Source of the DNA: Trichodesmium erythraeum GBRTRLIN201 | GTDB taxonomy: Bacteria; Cyanobacteriota; Cyanobacteriia; Cyanobacteriales; Microcoleaceae | NCBI GenBank assembly: GCA_018457135.1 | Contig: JAGGDU010000078.1 | Location: forward strand, 1-41,252 | DNA: 41,252 nucleotides | Direction: 5' to 3' | Part shown: piece by piece, positions 20,115 to 28,989 of the stretch | Numbering within the stretch: position 1 is the stretch's first letter | Layout: every line of letters begins with the position of its first letter | Translations under genes and position numbers: made by a program | The notes under the pieces: generated by a model | Databases searched by the model: none | Told to the model about the DNA's origin: nothing | The model's input: the letters and a program-made list of their open reading frames with translations, nothing else

Positions 20115-20240
20115 GATATTGCTAAAAATAGATCAAACAAAAGATAGATTACAATTCATAGTTGATTAAATATTAAAGCTAGACTATATAAAAGTTTGGT
20201 GCTTTTTTAAATTTATATTTGCTTAAAGTACCGTTAGTAT

Positions 20241-20258
20241 GAATAGCGATCGCTATTC
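20241..20258. repeat. Extended HIP1 palindrome
   Basis: GAATAGCGATCGCTATTC is a perfect 18-base palindrome centred on HIP1 (GCGATCGC). HIP1 is highly over-represented in many cyanobacteria and supports the taxonomic reading. Confidence 0.8.
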
Positions 20259-20683
20259 AAAATCACCTTTATAGCTTTAATATAGTTTTAATAGCTTCTG
20301 TGACGGAATACTTTGAAAACAGCTATCAGTTCAAGTTAAAACTATTGATGAAAAACTAGAAATTTATTTCCATATTTATATAGCAGTTATCCTAAATGTT
20401 ATGTCAACAGATGCTTTTTAACAACAGGACTCTAACTCTTGTTCCTTTAGCATAAGTGCTTCCTACCTTCTAGTTGACCATTTCTTTTACTTTTGAGAAA
20501 GAGGGTGCAATGCGCGCTTTTCCCGATCAAAGACTACAGTTAGTATAAGCAACCCAAAAGCATTTTCCTACCTCTTACTCTCTGTTCCCTAGAGCAAAAG
20601 AATTTGTTAGTCGACTTAAATAAAAAATGCTGTAATGTATAATACCATTCTCAAAAACTTTTCAATCCTTATTTTCAGCAGAA

Positions 20684-20709
20684 GTAGGGACATTGTATGC
20701 AACGTGCTT
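20684..20709. repeat. Dispersed palindromic repeat, copy 2
   Basis: GTAGGGACATTGTATGCAAC followed by GTGCTT matches the element at 4144-4169 in layout, GGGA(C/T)(A/G)TT...AACGT. The 3' arm has diverged. Confidence 0.45.
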
Positions 20710-21003
20710 GGGTCAAGGCAAAAAGTAAATATTTATACAATTAACATTAACTTAGCTAAAGGCAGGAAGAAAGTTATTGGTGCTTATATTAATTATTTAA
20801 TAGCTGAAGTGTTATTGAAGTATAGTATTAATGGATAATAATTGGTATAGTATTAGGCTAATCTAGTTAATTAAAAGATTATACTATTTGTAAGAATTTA
20901 TCTTCAATCTAGGGAAATAATCATAAATTCCCGAGGAAAAAAAATACTGATAAATGAAGTTTTATGCTTAAATTCTTACCTTTTTACTTAAATATTAATA
21001 ACA

Positions 21004-21930
21004 ATGAAATCAGAAATTTTAACCCTCGAAAAAAAAGGCACAAAAATCAAAAATATCCAAGTAACAAAAGTAGTTGATGGTGATACAATTAAAGTCCTAT
21101 TGAATAATAAGCGAGAATTTATTAGGCTTGATTATGTTGATGCGGAAGAAAGTTATTCTGAATATTCCAAACCTGTTACAGAAATTGGAAAACAAGCAGC
21201 AGAAATGGCAATACAATACTTCACATCACCTAACGGTGAACTTGCCGAAGTTGATATTGAATTTGATACAGATGAACCGACAGAGAATTGTTTAGAAAAG
21301 TATCGTGACCATCAAGGTCGCTTAATCGCTTATGTACATAAAAATGGTGAAAACTTTAATGTTAAACTAATTAAAGAAGGATGGAGTCCCTATTTTATTA
21401 AATATGGATATTCTCGATTATATCATCAAGAAATGATGGTAGCAGAAACAGAAGCTCAAGCAAATAGTCTTGGTGTTTGGAGTTCTCAAATAAATAAAGG
21501 AAAACGCAAAAGGAATTATAATTTACTGGTACCTTGGTGGACATTAAGAGCTTCCATTATAGAAAATTATCGTAGTTATGGAATAGCTGCAGGAGTCCTA
21601 GAAGTTAGACTAGATTTTCCGAAAATTTTAGCTGCAGCAAAGATTGGAGAGTATATTACAGTTTTCTTTGATTTACAGAATGGAGTTTCTAAGTGGTTAG
21701 ATAATGGTGCTTTAATTTACGATGGAACGAAAGATCATCGTTTAAAGTTATGGATTCCAGATACTAATAGTAGAGAAATGAAGCCATTATTACAGCTGTT
21801 AAAAAATCGTTATTTTGGTTTATCTAGAGGATATGTTTATATTAGTGGACAAGTAAATATGTATCGGGATAAACCAGAAATTATCCTTTCTGATATTAAA
21901 CAATTATCAGATTTTCCTCCTACAGCTTGA
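21004..21930 (+). CDS. SNase-like (thermonuclease) protein with C-terminal OB-like domain
   Basis: The 308-aa protein has a staphylococcal-nuclease fold in residues about 18-165: VTKVVDGDTIKVLL, the first catalytic Arg in FIRLDYVDAEES, and the second in YRDHQGRLIAYVHKNGENFN followed by VKLIKEGWSPYF. LGVWSS closes the domain in the usual way. The C-terminal part (about 185-308) is beta-rich and ends RGYVYISGQVNMYRDKPEII, a pattern often seen in OB-fold domains that bind nucleic acid. No signal peptide is visible, so it may act on nucleic acid inside the cell, unlike secreted thermonucleases. The start ATG at 21004 is preceded by AATAACA without a clear ribosome site. The gene stands alone between gaps of about 900 bases. 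Nuclease class is well supported; the OB reading is inference. Confidence 0.8.
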   Translation: MKSEILTLEKKGTKIKNIQVTKVVDGDTIKVLLNNKREFIRLDYVDAEESYSEYSKPVTEIGKQAAEMAIQYFTSPNGELAEVDIEFDTDEPTENCLEKYRDHQGRLIAYVHKNGENFNVKLIKEGWSPYFIKYGYSRLYHQEMMVAETEAQANSLGVWSSQINKGKRKRNYNLLVPWWTLRASIIENYRSYGIAAGVLEVRLDFPKILAAAKIGEYITVFFDLQNGVSKWLDNGALIYDGTKDHRLKLWIPDTNSREMKPLLQLLKNRYFGLSRGYVYISGQVNMYRDKPEIILSDIKQLSDFPPTA

Positions 21931-22876
21931 GGATTATTATGAGGATAAATTATAGTTACAATAACTAAGGTAGGAGCATAATATTATTGGACTCCTACAA
22001 AGTTTTGCTCTGATAATAATCATTGAGAATTATAATCCTCACAAATTATACTATTTATCAAAAATAATGCTCTATTTATAATAGAAATGAAAACAGTAAA
22101 TAGTATGGTGTGTCTTGTTAAACTAGATGTTCTTGAATCTGGTTCGGAATTAAAAATAAGGCGTTACACGATGACGAATGATTACGAGAATTGAGGAATT
22201 TGCCTATATTTCAAATAATAGATCAGCAAGTCCATTTATTTGGACAATGTATCAATAGATTTCGAGTAGCACAAAGTTTTGCGATGTCACCTAGCTTTGC
22301 TTTTAGGGTGTCTCATACGAGACTCAAAAATTAGAGAGAACTAATTGTTTTCTCAGATAGCAAATAGGTATCGAGCATCACTGACAGAATAAATTTAGTA
22401 AGATATGGGTAGATACAGAGATAACAGTGAGGTTGGTGTTTCGGCTGTCACCGAAATGAAACGCGGAGCGTGTCGTCGGCCATGGGTAGCAGCCATCTCG
22501 CCTATTAAATTAGATTTTGGTTCATAGTCGTCAAGAAAATACTGCAGTACAAAGAGCTAAATTGGCGTTAGTGGAGCAAGTGCGACAGCTATATCGATCC
22601 TTGGAGTTGGAATGACCTAATTATTGATCTTACACTTTGCTGAGGTACTACCAAAATTTTTATGGGCTTATTTGGACTGGGAAAATAAGTTTGTAATAAT
22701 GCTCCCTATCCTGCTTGCGATCTTGCTGAAACAATGCTGCGCAATTACACTTATAATAGAGTTGTTGGAAATTAAGCAAAAAAAAATGGCTAAAACCAAA
22801 ACAAGTTGAGGTTTAAGCGTGCTTTGAAATATTAAAATCATGAAAATTTTATATAGTCAGCTTTTGAGAATTTTAA
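21931..22876. other. Gap with possible decayed genes
   Basis: 946 bases. A patch near 22400-22500 is less AT-rich and contains a hairpin TTTCGGctgtcaCCGAAA (22439-22456). In frame there, RYRDNSEVGVSAVTEMKRGA can be read; near 22560, AKLALVEQVRQLYRSLELE ends at a stop like a protein C-terminus. GTCTCATACGAGAC at 22310-22323 is another small palindrome. I cannot identify the source genes. Confidence 0.4.
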
Positions 22877-23407
22877 ATGTTCCCACACCCAACAACTCTA
22901 ATGTTAATGTTTCATTCATGGTTGATCAAAATGGAAGTTGGTACAACACAAGGAGCATTTCCCCTCAAAATTTCTAGAGCTAGAGTACGAGTCTTACTTA
23001 AAGAAGGTCGAATTCAGGGCACTTGCAAAAATGGGTGGTCTTGGTTAATTTCTTTTAATAGTTAAGGTTTACCAGAAATAATATTAGCTAGGCGTAGTCG
23101 AGACGGTAACTGGAATAAAGGATAGCGTCAAACTAAAACGGTTGTTCATGTATTACCTTTTGTTATTCAAGCTAATCAAAAAAATACTACTTTTTTGCCA
23201 GCAGTTAATATTTGGCAAGGCGATCGATATAATTTATGACACGAAGCAGAAATTCTTGGACTTTGCAAAATAGTCTATCAACCTCATCAAATTAATAGTA
23301 CTCAAGGTAAAGAAAAAAAATTATTGATAGAAGTAGATCCCAAGATACAAATCATTCATAAAATATTTTTTGAAGTGAATGATAATTCTCAAGAATCTCA
23401 GGAGTAG
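22877..23407 (+). pseudogene. Helix-turn-helix DNA-binding protein, pseudogene with three in-frame stops
   Basis: One continuous frame runs from about 22877 to TAG 23405-23407, broken only by TAA 23063-23065, TAG 23123-23125 and TGA 23237-23239. Near the start, LKISRARVRVLLKEGRIQG looks like an excisionase or MerR-type helix-turn-helix. The rest reads GLPEIILARRSRDGNWNKG, VVHVLPFVIQANQKN and HEAEILGLCKIVYQPHQI. I know similar small proteins from cyanobacteria, where an HTH head is followed by a basic linker and a conserved EVEI-GPC-IVY-like core, but I cannot name the family. The ATG at 22877 may not be the original start: the first 30 residues or so look degraded. Three stops without a frameshift suggest fairly recent loss. 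Confidence 0.65.
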
Positions 23408-23777
23408 GGAATTGGCTATTCGGAGTTTTTCTATTTCTAGAAAACTTTTCAATCCTTATCTTCAGTGGAAAAACTACCCTCAACGCAGACCTGGGAGAAA
23501 AAAATGGCAAGTAGATACGGCTATTGGATACAGCCTCTGTACAATACAATGTAAGAATTGTGCAAGAGAGTTACTCCCTTTGTATTAATTATTTCACAAC
23601 TGAAATGTTACCCAAGTAGAGCATGAATGTATAAAAATTGGTACTATGGCTTAAAACTACCCTTGGGATAATTGGATCAGGAAAAAGCAAAAACATTGAT
23701 CCTGTAAGTGCAATAGAGCAATCTCAGATTCGAGGTGAGATTGCTTCATAGGGTTCGGACTACTTTTGAGTTGGATA
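23408..23777. other. Gap with a dispersed repeat
   Basis: 370 bases. GAAAACTTTTCAATCCTTAT CTTCAG at 23438-23463 matches a segment at about 20653. GAGATTGCTTCATAGG near 23735 forms part of a weak inverted repeat with CAATCTCAGATTCGAGGTGA. No gene is visible. Confidence 0.4.
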
Positions 23778-24464
23778 TTATGCTGAATACTTTAAGTAAT
23801 TCATATCAGAAATTTTCCAACTAGGAAAAATTTTATTTAGTTGCTCATCACTAAAATCCTTAATAGATATTTTCGCCCCTGCCTCTACTAAAGCTCCACG
23901 TTCATGGGTTGAAGCAACTCCTATTGTACAAATTCCGGCTCCTACCGCTGACTGAATTCCAGAAGGAGAGTCTTCAAAAACAATTGCCTCTTCTGGAGAA
24001 ATTTTCAATTTTTCTAAACATAATTTATAAGGTGCCGGGTCAGGTTTTCCTACCGGCATTACTGCACCTGATATTAGTAATGGAAAAGTATCTTTTAGAC
24101 TCAAAAAACCTAGCAGAAATTTAGCATTTTCTGGAGGTGAATTTGTCACAATTGCTTTCTGGAGTTTGTTGTATTTAATCCATTTGATAAAGTCTAATAA
24201 TCCTGTTAATGGCTGTAAACTTACAGCCATTTCTCGAAATTTAGCTTCCTTCTCATTTGCTACTTTTTCTGCCTCTGTAGGTGATAGTTGTGGTAATAAA
24301 TTTTGAATAATTGCTGGATTAGTTCTACCACTAATATGTTGTTTATAGAATTTAGGGTCTGTTTCTACTCCGTAATCTTTTAAAGTTTCTTTCCAAGTCT
24401 TATAATGCAAGGGTTCTGTATTTGCTATGGTGCCATCGAAGTCAAATAAAATTGCTTTTAGCAT
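23778..24464 (-). CDS. HAD-family phosphatase / beta-phosphoglucomutase-like protein
   Basis: A haloacid dehalogenase-type phosphohydrolase of 228 aa with the helical cap typical of beta-phosphoglucomutase and related phosphatases. Motif I is at the very start, LFDFDGTIANTEPLH, with nucleophile Asp8 and acid/base Asp10. Motif II is VTNSPPENA. Motif III is GKPDPAPYKLCLEKL. Motif IV is IVFEDSPSGIQSAVGAG. The cap (about 20-85) has KQHISGRTNPAI, close to the substrate-contacting loop of phosphoglucomutases. The substrate cannot be told from sequence: sugar phosphates or phosphoglycolate are possible. The start ATG at 24464 lies directly before motif I, as usual. It has no close neighbours. Confidence 0.88.
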   Translation of the reverse strand: MLKAILFDFDGTIANTEPLHYKTWKETLKDYGVETDPKFYKQHISGRTNPAIIQNLLPQLSPTEAEKVANEKEAKFREMAVSLQPLTGLLDFIKWIKYNKLQKAIVTNSPPENAKFLLGFLSLKDTFPLLISGAVMPVGKPDPAPYKLCLEKLKISPEEAIVFEDSPSGIQSAVGAGICTIGVASTHERGALVEAGAKISIKDFSDEQLNKIFPSWKISDMNYLKYSA

Positions 24465-24699
24465 CTTAATTTATATATATTAGGTATTTACTTTTGGGGT
24501 CTGAGCTGAAATTTCAATGTTTCAGAGAGCTGAGAACATTGAAAAGTAAGTCTAAAAAATTTAATAGACCACAGTAAAGACATTCTGTGAAACATCTCTA
24601 CAAAGTTTTGGTTGTGAGGATCTAGTTCATGATCTCAAAAGTGCTGTAAAAATTGTTACCTAGCAATTGCTGGTTTCTAGGGAAAATATGAGAGTATCA

Positions 24700-25060
24700 A
24701 ACTTCCTCCCCTAAAAGTTATCCCTGATCAGGAACCTCTGAAAACCTTGTAGCAAGGATAAGTGGGTATTTACTTTTTACCCCTCCGGTGGAGGGGGATT
24801 AGGGGAATAACGGAGAAAGAATTTAGTAACTTGGCAGAACTACTTTAAGTTCTTTAAACAAATGTATTTAAAAATACACATTTTTTTTAACAAATACTTT
24901 TTAAATCATCACATAACTTGTGTATTTTTGTCAAGTCTTATGTAAATAAAGATATTTATAAACCTTATGTAAACAAGGCAGGGACTAGAGTCTAGGAAAA
25001 GTAAATATCTTAGAATGATCGCGCTGTAGTCCTGTAGGTTGGGTATTCAGAACAAAGCCT
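24700..25060. repeat. Diverged direct repeat, unit I
   Basis: Matching blocks in order: AAAGTTATCCCTGATCAGGA at about 24714 against AAAGCTATCCCTAATAAGGA at 25396; TTTTTGTCAAGTCTTATGTA at about 24925 against CTTTTGTCAAGTTTTATTTC at 25528; and GCAGGGACTAGAGTCTAGG at 24978 against GCAGAGGCTGGAGTCTCTGG at 25583. Unit II therefore spans about 25385-25640. Confidence 0.6.
24780..24796. repeat. GC-rich hairpin
   Basis: CCCCTCC, GGT, GGAGGGG: a perfect 7-bp stem preceded by TTTACTTTTTA. On the minus strand it would be followed by a run ending in T residues, so it could terminate minus-strand transcripts, but no gene lies upstream on that strand for more than 1 kb. Confidence 0.45.
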
Positions 25061-25384
25061 AACAAATTAACGAACCCTTTGTAGATTCCTTTGAAGAGTG
25101 ATTTGTCCTGGGGGAAAACATGATATAGAGTCCCGGAGAAGATACGGGGGATCAAATAGTGATCGCGATCTCCGGTTTAGTTGATTACAATTAACTGGGT
25201 CAAAGAACCAAAGTTCTATAATTTAAGTTCCATATAATAATATATACACTCGCCATAGATAACTACTTGGTATGGGATCTCTCCCATTACCCCCCCCTTT
25301 AGAAAAACTATCCCCACCCTATTACTACTAGCAGAGAAAGTGAAAAATTAAGGGTTTGCTTGTTTGTATGGGGTTTCCCCACTA

Positions 25385-25640
25385 ACCTTCTTTTGAAAGC
25401 TATCCCTAATAAGGAACTTCTAAAACCCTTTGATGATATGGAGATGAGGGAGTTAAAGGATAAAAGCCAATTTAAAAATACGTTCACTTTCTTAATATCT
25501 ATTGAATAAGGTTTACATGATTTATCTCTTTTGTCAAGTTTTATTTCAAAAAAAATGTTGATAAAACATAGTTTAGAAAAAGAGCAGAGGCTGGAGTCTC
25601 TGGAAAAAAAAGATTTTAGGGAGATCGCCTGGTAGGTTAT
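25385..25640. repeat. Diverged direct repeat, unit II
   Basis: Partner of unit I at 24700-25060, with the same blocks in the same order and a shorter middle. Confidence 0.6.
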
Positions 25641-25713
25641 ATTTAAATATTTAATATTATTGAAACTTATGTTAAAAATAAAATAAACAAATAAAATATG
25701 GCCATTCGGAAAA

Positions 25714-25912
25714 GAAGTGACAGATTAAGGATTTTTTTATTATTGGCCATACTACCCCTCCCGTGAGAGATATCACCCCGTAGGTCAGAGCAATAAACAT
25801 AATTTAAACTTATATAAAACATAATTTAAGAAAAACACTTTATTACCATTATGGAGAGGAAGTGACAAATTAAGGATTTTTTTATTTTTGGCCATACTAC
25901 CTCTCGTGAGAG
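25714..25912. repeat. Pair of near-identical 56-bp direct repeats
   Basis: GAAGTGACAGATTAAGGATT... at 25714-25769 recurs as GAAGTGACAAATTAAGGATT... at 25856-25912; each ends in GTGAGAG. A shorter third piece (AAAGTGAAAAATTAAGGGTT) is near 25337. The first copy is followed by ATATCACCCCGTAGG, which resembles the outer end of the IS4-type elements. Confidence 0.7.
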
Positions 25913-26390
25913 CGATCGCTTTGTAGGTTGGGTTGAGTGCGACTCATTGAGTCAAAGAAACCAAGACTGCAAAATAACCCTTTTATCAATGGTAAAAAAC
26001 TCACATGATAACTCATGGGAAGTAAGTATTGGCGAAGAACATGAATTCTGTTAGACGTTTCCTCAGTCATACTCGCAAACGCCATTATTAGGGTAATTAT
26101 CCTTGTATCCCTTGTGAGCAAAATGTTATAAGGGAGAAGTGAGGGATAGGGATATCCTTATCAACTGTATGGGAAAAAGCGGAGATGGGGAGATCAGGAG
26201 ATAGGAAGATGTGGAGTACAAAAGAGTGATCGCCACGTAGCTTTTTTCTCAGAAAGAAACCCAACAAATAGGCTAGCTTTTTCGTTGGCTCAAAGAAACC
26301 AAAAAGAAACCAAGAGGAATAATAGTTGACATCAAACCTTTTTAAACATTTTAAAACTCCTAATATATTGTTAGTAAGCTTTGAAAAAGT

Positions 26391-26573
26391 ATGAAAAAAA
26401 AATAGATCACGGCAAAAGAAGCAGCAGCACATTACAGAGTCAACATCAGCACCCTTAGACGATAGGAGAATGAAGGAAAGCCCGATAGCATCAAGACTCT
26501 AAGAAACCAGGAAATATTCTGGCTCTCAGAGGAAGAGTTATTGCACTGGCTCCTGAAGTGCGTAAGTTTTTGA
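26391..26573 (+). pseudogene. Remnant of an IS607-type serine resolvase (MerR-like HTH head)
   Basis: From ATG 26391: MKKK, TAG, ITAKEAAAHYRVNISTLRR, TAG, ENEGKPDSIKTLRNQ, then out of register to TGA 26571-26573. The pattern 'YxTAKEAAxxxxVxxxTLRRWExEGKIxxxRTxGxQRRY' is the N-terminal DNA-binding segment of IS607-family resolvases, and the two stops fall where Tyr and Trp are expected. The catalytic serine recombinase domain is missing and no tnpB is next to it. Short but distinctive. Confidence 0.65.
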
Positions 26574-27365
26574 CTAAATATAACAGCAAACAAATTATTG
26601 AAGTAGGCAATAAGGATATGGGAAAATTCCAAGGCTTTGTTTTCAGGTAAGGTCAGTGAATGATCACAATTAAAGCCTACTGCTATTACCTTGTCCTGGT
26701 GGTTGAGGGTGGCGATCGCTTTTTCAGTCTCTTTATTCCAGACGAGGACGGTTTTGTCACAACTTGCAGTAGCAATAGTTTTACCATCAAAGCTCAAGGC
26801 TACTGCTATTACCATATACTGGTGGTTGAGGGTGGCGATCGCGACTTTCAATAATTACAGGACTTAGGCACACTCGTAGACCATACCCTCTCTGTAGAGG
26901 AAAAATGCCAGAAAACCTCTACTAGATCTGTTGCTTAGAGTGTAAGTCCTGAAATTAATTATTGTGGTAGGTACAGGAGTAGCTGTTACTGGTTTCACAA
27001 GAGATCAGACAAAATAAGAATGCTAGAATATGTTAAAGACTTGAAAGTTAGATAGTGAATTTTTATTTGATCAAGATATATTAGTCTATAAATTTATATT
27101 AGTTTTAATTGGTAGGTTATTAACTTGGCTTTTCAGAAAATATATATTCAAGGAATCATAAATTATTTGGGAATACTGTAGTTGGGTTTCCCTAGGTAAT
27201 TAGTTATAATGATCGTAAGCATTCAGCTAATATTATCCAGCAGTTAAGAGGGAAAAATTTCTGCCATCAACTCTATTATATTAGAAACTTTTTTTCTCCT
27301 AATATTCCAATAAAATCATAAAATAAACCACAAAAACTAAAGTATAAAAACCCTATTTATACAAC
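26574..27365. other. Gap between remnants
   Basis: Besides the WD40 scrap at 26660-26851, this stretch is AT-rich with no recognisable gene. The plus strand near 26520-26640 has a stop-poor frame (ILALRGRVIALAPEVRKFL) overlapping the resolvase remnant in another frame; I do not consider it a gene. Confidence 0.4.
26660..26851 (-). pseudogene. WD40-repeat gene fragment
   Basis: Minus-strand reading gives about one and a half WD40 units: KVAIATLNHQYMVIAVALSF, DGKTIATASCDKTVLVWNKE, TEKAIATLNHQDKVIAVGF. 'SFDGKTIATAS.DKTVLVWN' is the standard core of a WD40 blade. The frame then enters unrelated sequence. Intact WD40 proteins carry many such units, so this is an isolated scrap. Two internal direct repeats of the DNA (GGTGGTTGAGGGTGGCGATC at about 26699 and 26821) reflect the repeated blade. 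Confidence 0.7.
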
Positions 27366-27800
27366 TTATATATGAGATATTTTACACCCCGAATTCATGA
27401 TTTTTTTAGTATCTAAAAATTGTACTACTAGATTTAAAGCTAATAACTTTTCCCGGACTAAAATATTTTGACTTTTCCTGTCATTAGTTCCTAGTAAATC
27501 TAAAAATTATATCCCTATTGCCAGAAAAGAATGAGAGCAATAAACTTCTACTGAAGTTACATCATCTTTCATTTTTCAGTTATCATCTAGCAAAACATGT
27601 TTTTTGAGAATATCTTTACGACTTGCATTAATTATACTCCCATCTTGCAATTTAATTCTTTTTTGTAACTTCAGGACATATTTGACATAAGTTATTGCTC
27701 CAGCAATTATCATTCAATCAATAGGTAATACTTGTTCTCCTAACAAAGAATTTAAGAGAGTAGATTTACCATGATTAAATCGGTCAAGATAGGAATTTTA
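27366..27800 (-). pseudogene. Dynamin-like GTPase pseudogene (N-terminal G domain)
   Basis: A single minus-strand frame from about 27800 to TAA 27368-27366 reads RFNHGKSTLLNSLLGEQVLP, ID, stop, MIIAGAITYVKYVLKLQKRI and so on. It includes the P-loop (G1, NHGKSTLLNSLL), a G2-like Thr (AGAITYVKY), and G3 as FLDLLGTNDRKSQN in place of DxPGxND. Three internal stops (TGA, TGA, TAA) break an otherwise continuous frame. The order and the 'VEVYCSHSFLA' and 'NILVREKLLALNLVVQFLD' stretches fit bacterial dynamin-like proteins, which remodel membranes. The rest of the gene is not recognisable downstream (below 27366), and the sequence before the P-loop is frameshifted. Confidence 0.7.
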
Positions 27801-28207
27801 AAATCTGGCTAAACCTTATTTTAAAAATATAAATTACATCTTTTATCAATTAAAAACATGGCTCAATATTTAAAATTTATAGAGCATTATTAAAATAATT
27901 GTTCAGGTGCGTAATCTTATTTTTGTTGTATGTTGTTTATAAAGCAAAATTCATTTATCAGTAATCAGTTAATATCAAATATAATTTCAAGACATTTTTT
28001 TTGATTGGAAGAAAAATAGGTAGATACATTGTATAAAACATACGTACAAAATAAGAAAATTAACAATTTATTGAGCTAATAATTATCAAAATATCGTTAC
28101 ACCTGTGTGAGCGACTTAATAATTAAAACATCACTTAAGTATAGCATTCTTTTCTCAAAACTTTTTCCCAGAAATTGCAGAAGCATTAATAACTGAAATA
28201 ACTTCAG
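27801..28207. other. Gap downstream of the phosphoribosyltransferase gene
   Basis: 407 AT-rich bases with no gene or clear hairpin. Some of it may be the lost start of the GTPase pseudogene. Confidence 0.4.
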
Positions 28208-28876
28208 CTATAACCACTCCATCTGTTGCTGTAAACAAGCTAAAGCTGCCTCAGTTGTCACTTGAGTAAACTTGCTATAAAACCGACTCACACTGACGAA
28301 CGGGCAAGGAGTTTCCAACACAATTAAGCGATCGCAAAACTGCCTCAACTCTTCAAGTAACTGTCGAGGAGCAACTGGTACACAGATCCAAACAGTATTA
28401 GGTTTTTGTAACTGAATAGACTTAATTGCAGCTATCATCGTCATTCCTGTAGCTATTCCATCATCAATCAAAATCACTAACCTATCTAGGGAACTAATAC
28501 CAGGTTTTCCCACACTCAGCTTTTCTAATTGAGATAAAGCCCTTTGCTGTGTTTTTTGAATCAAAGTATATTGAACTTCTAAACTTCGTGGTTTGTACTT
28601 TGACCAAACTAAACAACCATCTGCCGTTATAGCGCCCAGTGCTAATTCTGGGTTAGACGGTAAAGTAATTTTCTTGGCTACTACGACACTCAATGGACAA
28701 CCTAACCGACGAGCTACTGGCACTGCTACTGGCAACCCTCCTCTTGGTAGAGCATAAACAATGGGGTTGAGTTGCCAATTTCTCGTCAAATTTTCATCGC
28801 CAAAGCTGGAAAAAATAACTTCAGCCAATTTTGTTCCGGCATCAGTGCGATCATGGAAGATATGTATAGATGACAT
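28208..28876 (-). CDS. Phosphoribosyltransferase-domain protein
   Basis: A type I phosphoribosyltransferase-fold protein, 222 aa from the ATG at 28876. The PRPP-binding motif is LVILIDDGIATGMTMIAAIK. Near the N-terminus, PIVYALPRGGLPVAVPVARR is the typical first loop of stand-alone cyanobacterial and archaeal 'predicted phosphoribosyltransferases', followed by VVVAKKITLPSNPELALGAI. The C-terminal LETPCPFVSVSRFYSKFTQV matches that group too. The substrate is unknown; many such proteins sit beside alpha/beta hydrolases, but none is present here. I chose 28876 because GGAGA lies eight bases ahead of it; an upstream in-frame TTG at 28891 would overlap that site. Probably monocistronic. Confidence 0.85.
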   Translation of the reverse strand: MSSIHIFHDRTDAGTKLAEVIFSSFGDENLTRNWQLNPIVYALPRGGLPVAVPVARRLGCPLSVVVAKKITLPSNPELALGAITADGCLVWSKYKPRSLEVQYTLIQKTQQRALSQLEKLSVGKPGISSLDRLVILIDDGIATGMTMIAAIKSIQLQKPNTVWICVPVAPRQLLEELRQFCDRLIVLETPCPFVSVSRFYSKFTQVTTEAALACLQQQMEWL

Positions 28877-28989
28877 AATTTGGGTCTCCAACTACTAGTA
28901 CAGAAGTGACACACCTAAAAAATTTAACTTAGGTATAATTATAGTGAAACCTAACACCAATAACTGTTTGTTAGCTTACTATGACGAGA

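Larger units (their letters stand above)
20115..21003. other. Gap with dispersed repeats
   Basis: 889 bases. It contains a HIP1-centred palindrome (20241-20258), a short GC-richer patch GGGTGCAATGCGCGC near 20505, a segment AAAACTTTTCAATCCTTATT near 20654 that recurs at about 23440, and palindromic repeat copy 2 (20684-20709). An open frame at 20635-20838 overlaps the repeats and does not look like a protein. Confidence 0.5.
24465..26390. other. Repeat-rich non-coding region
   Basis: About 1.9 kb assembled from diverged copies of the same pieces (24700-25060 against 25385-25640; 25714-25769 against 25856-25912). It also contains fragments of the GTAGGTTGGGTT-type repeat common in cyanobacteria and a strong small hairpin (24780-24796). 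Short open frames on either strand here show no protein-like features. Confidence 0.55.

Noticed and set aside
20635-20838. 67-codon open frame (MYNTILKNFSILIFS...)
   Set aside because: It overlaps the dispersed palindrome and another repeated segment, is dominated by AT-rich codons, has no ribosome site and no protein-like pattern.
22624-22809. 61-codon open frame with hydrophobic start
   Set aside because: It looks membrane-like only because of AT-rich composition; no ribosome site and no continuation.
25897-26432. Two overlapping minus-strand open frames of 74 and 111 codons
   Set aside because: Rich in Phe, Leu and Cys as expected from reverse-reading AT-rich repeats; the plus strand here carries repeat copies and the resolvase remnant instead.
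26395-26860. Intact IS607 or WD40 gene
   Set aside because: Both are only fragments with stops or abrupt loss of frame; neither could make a full protein.
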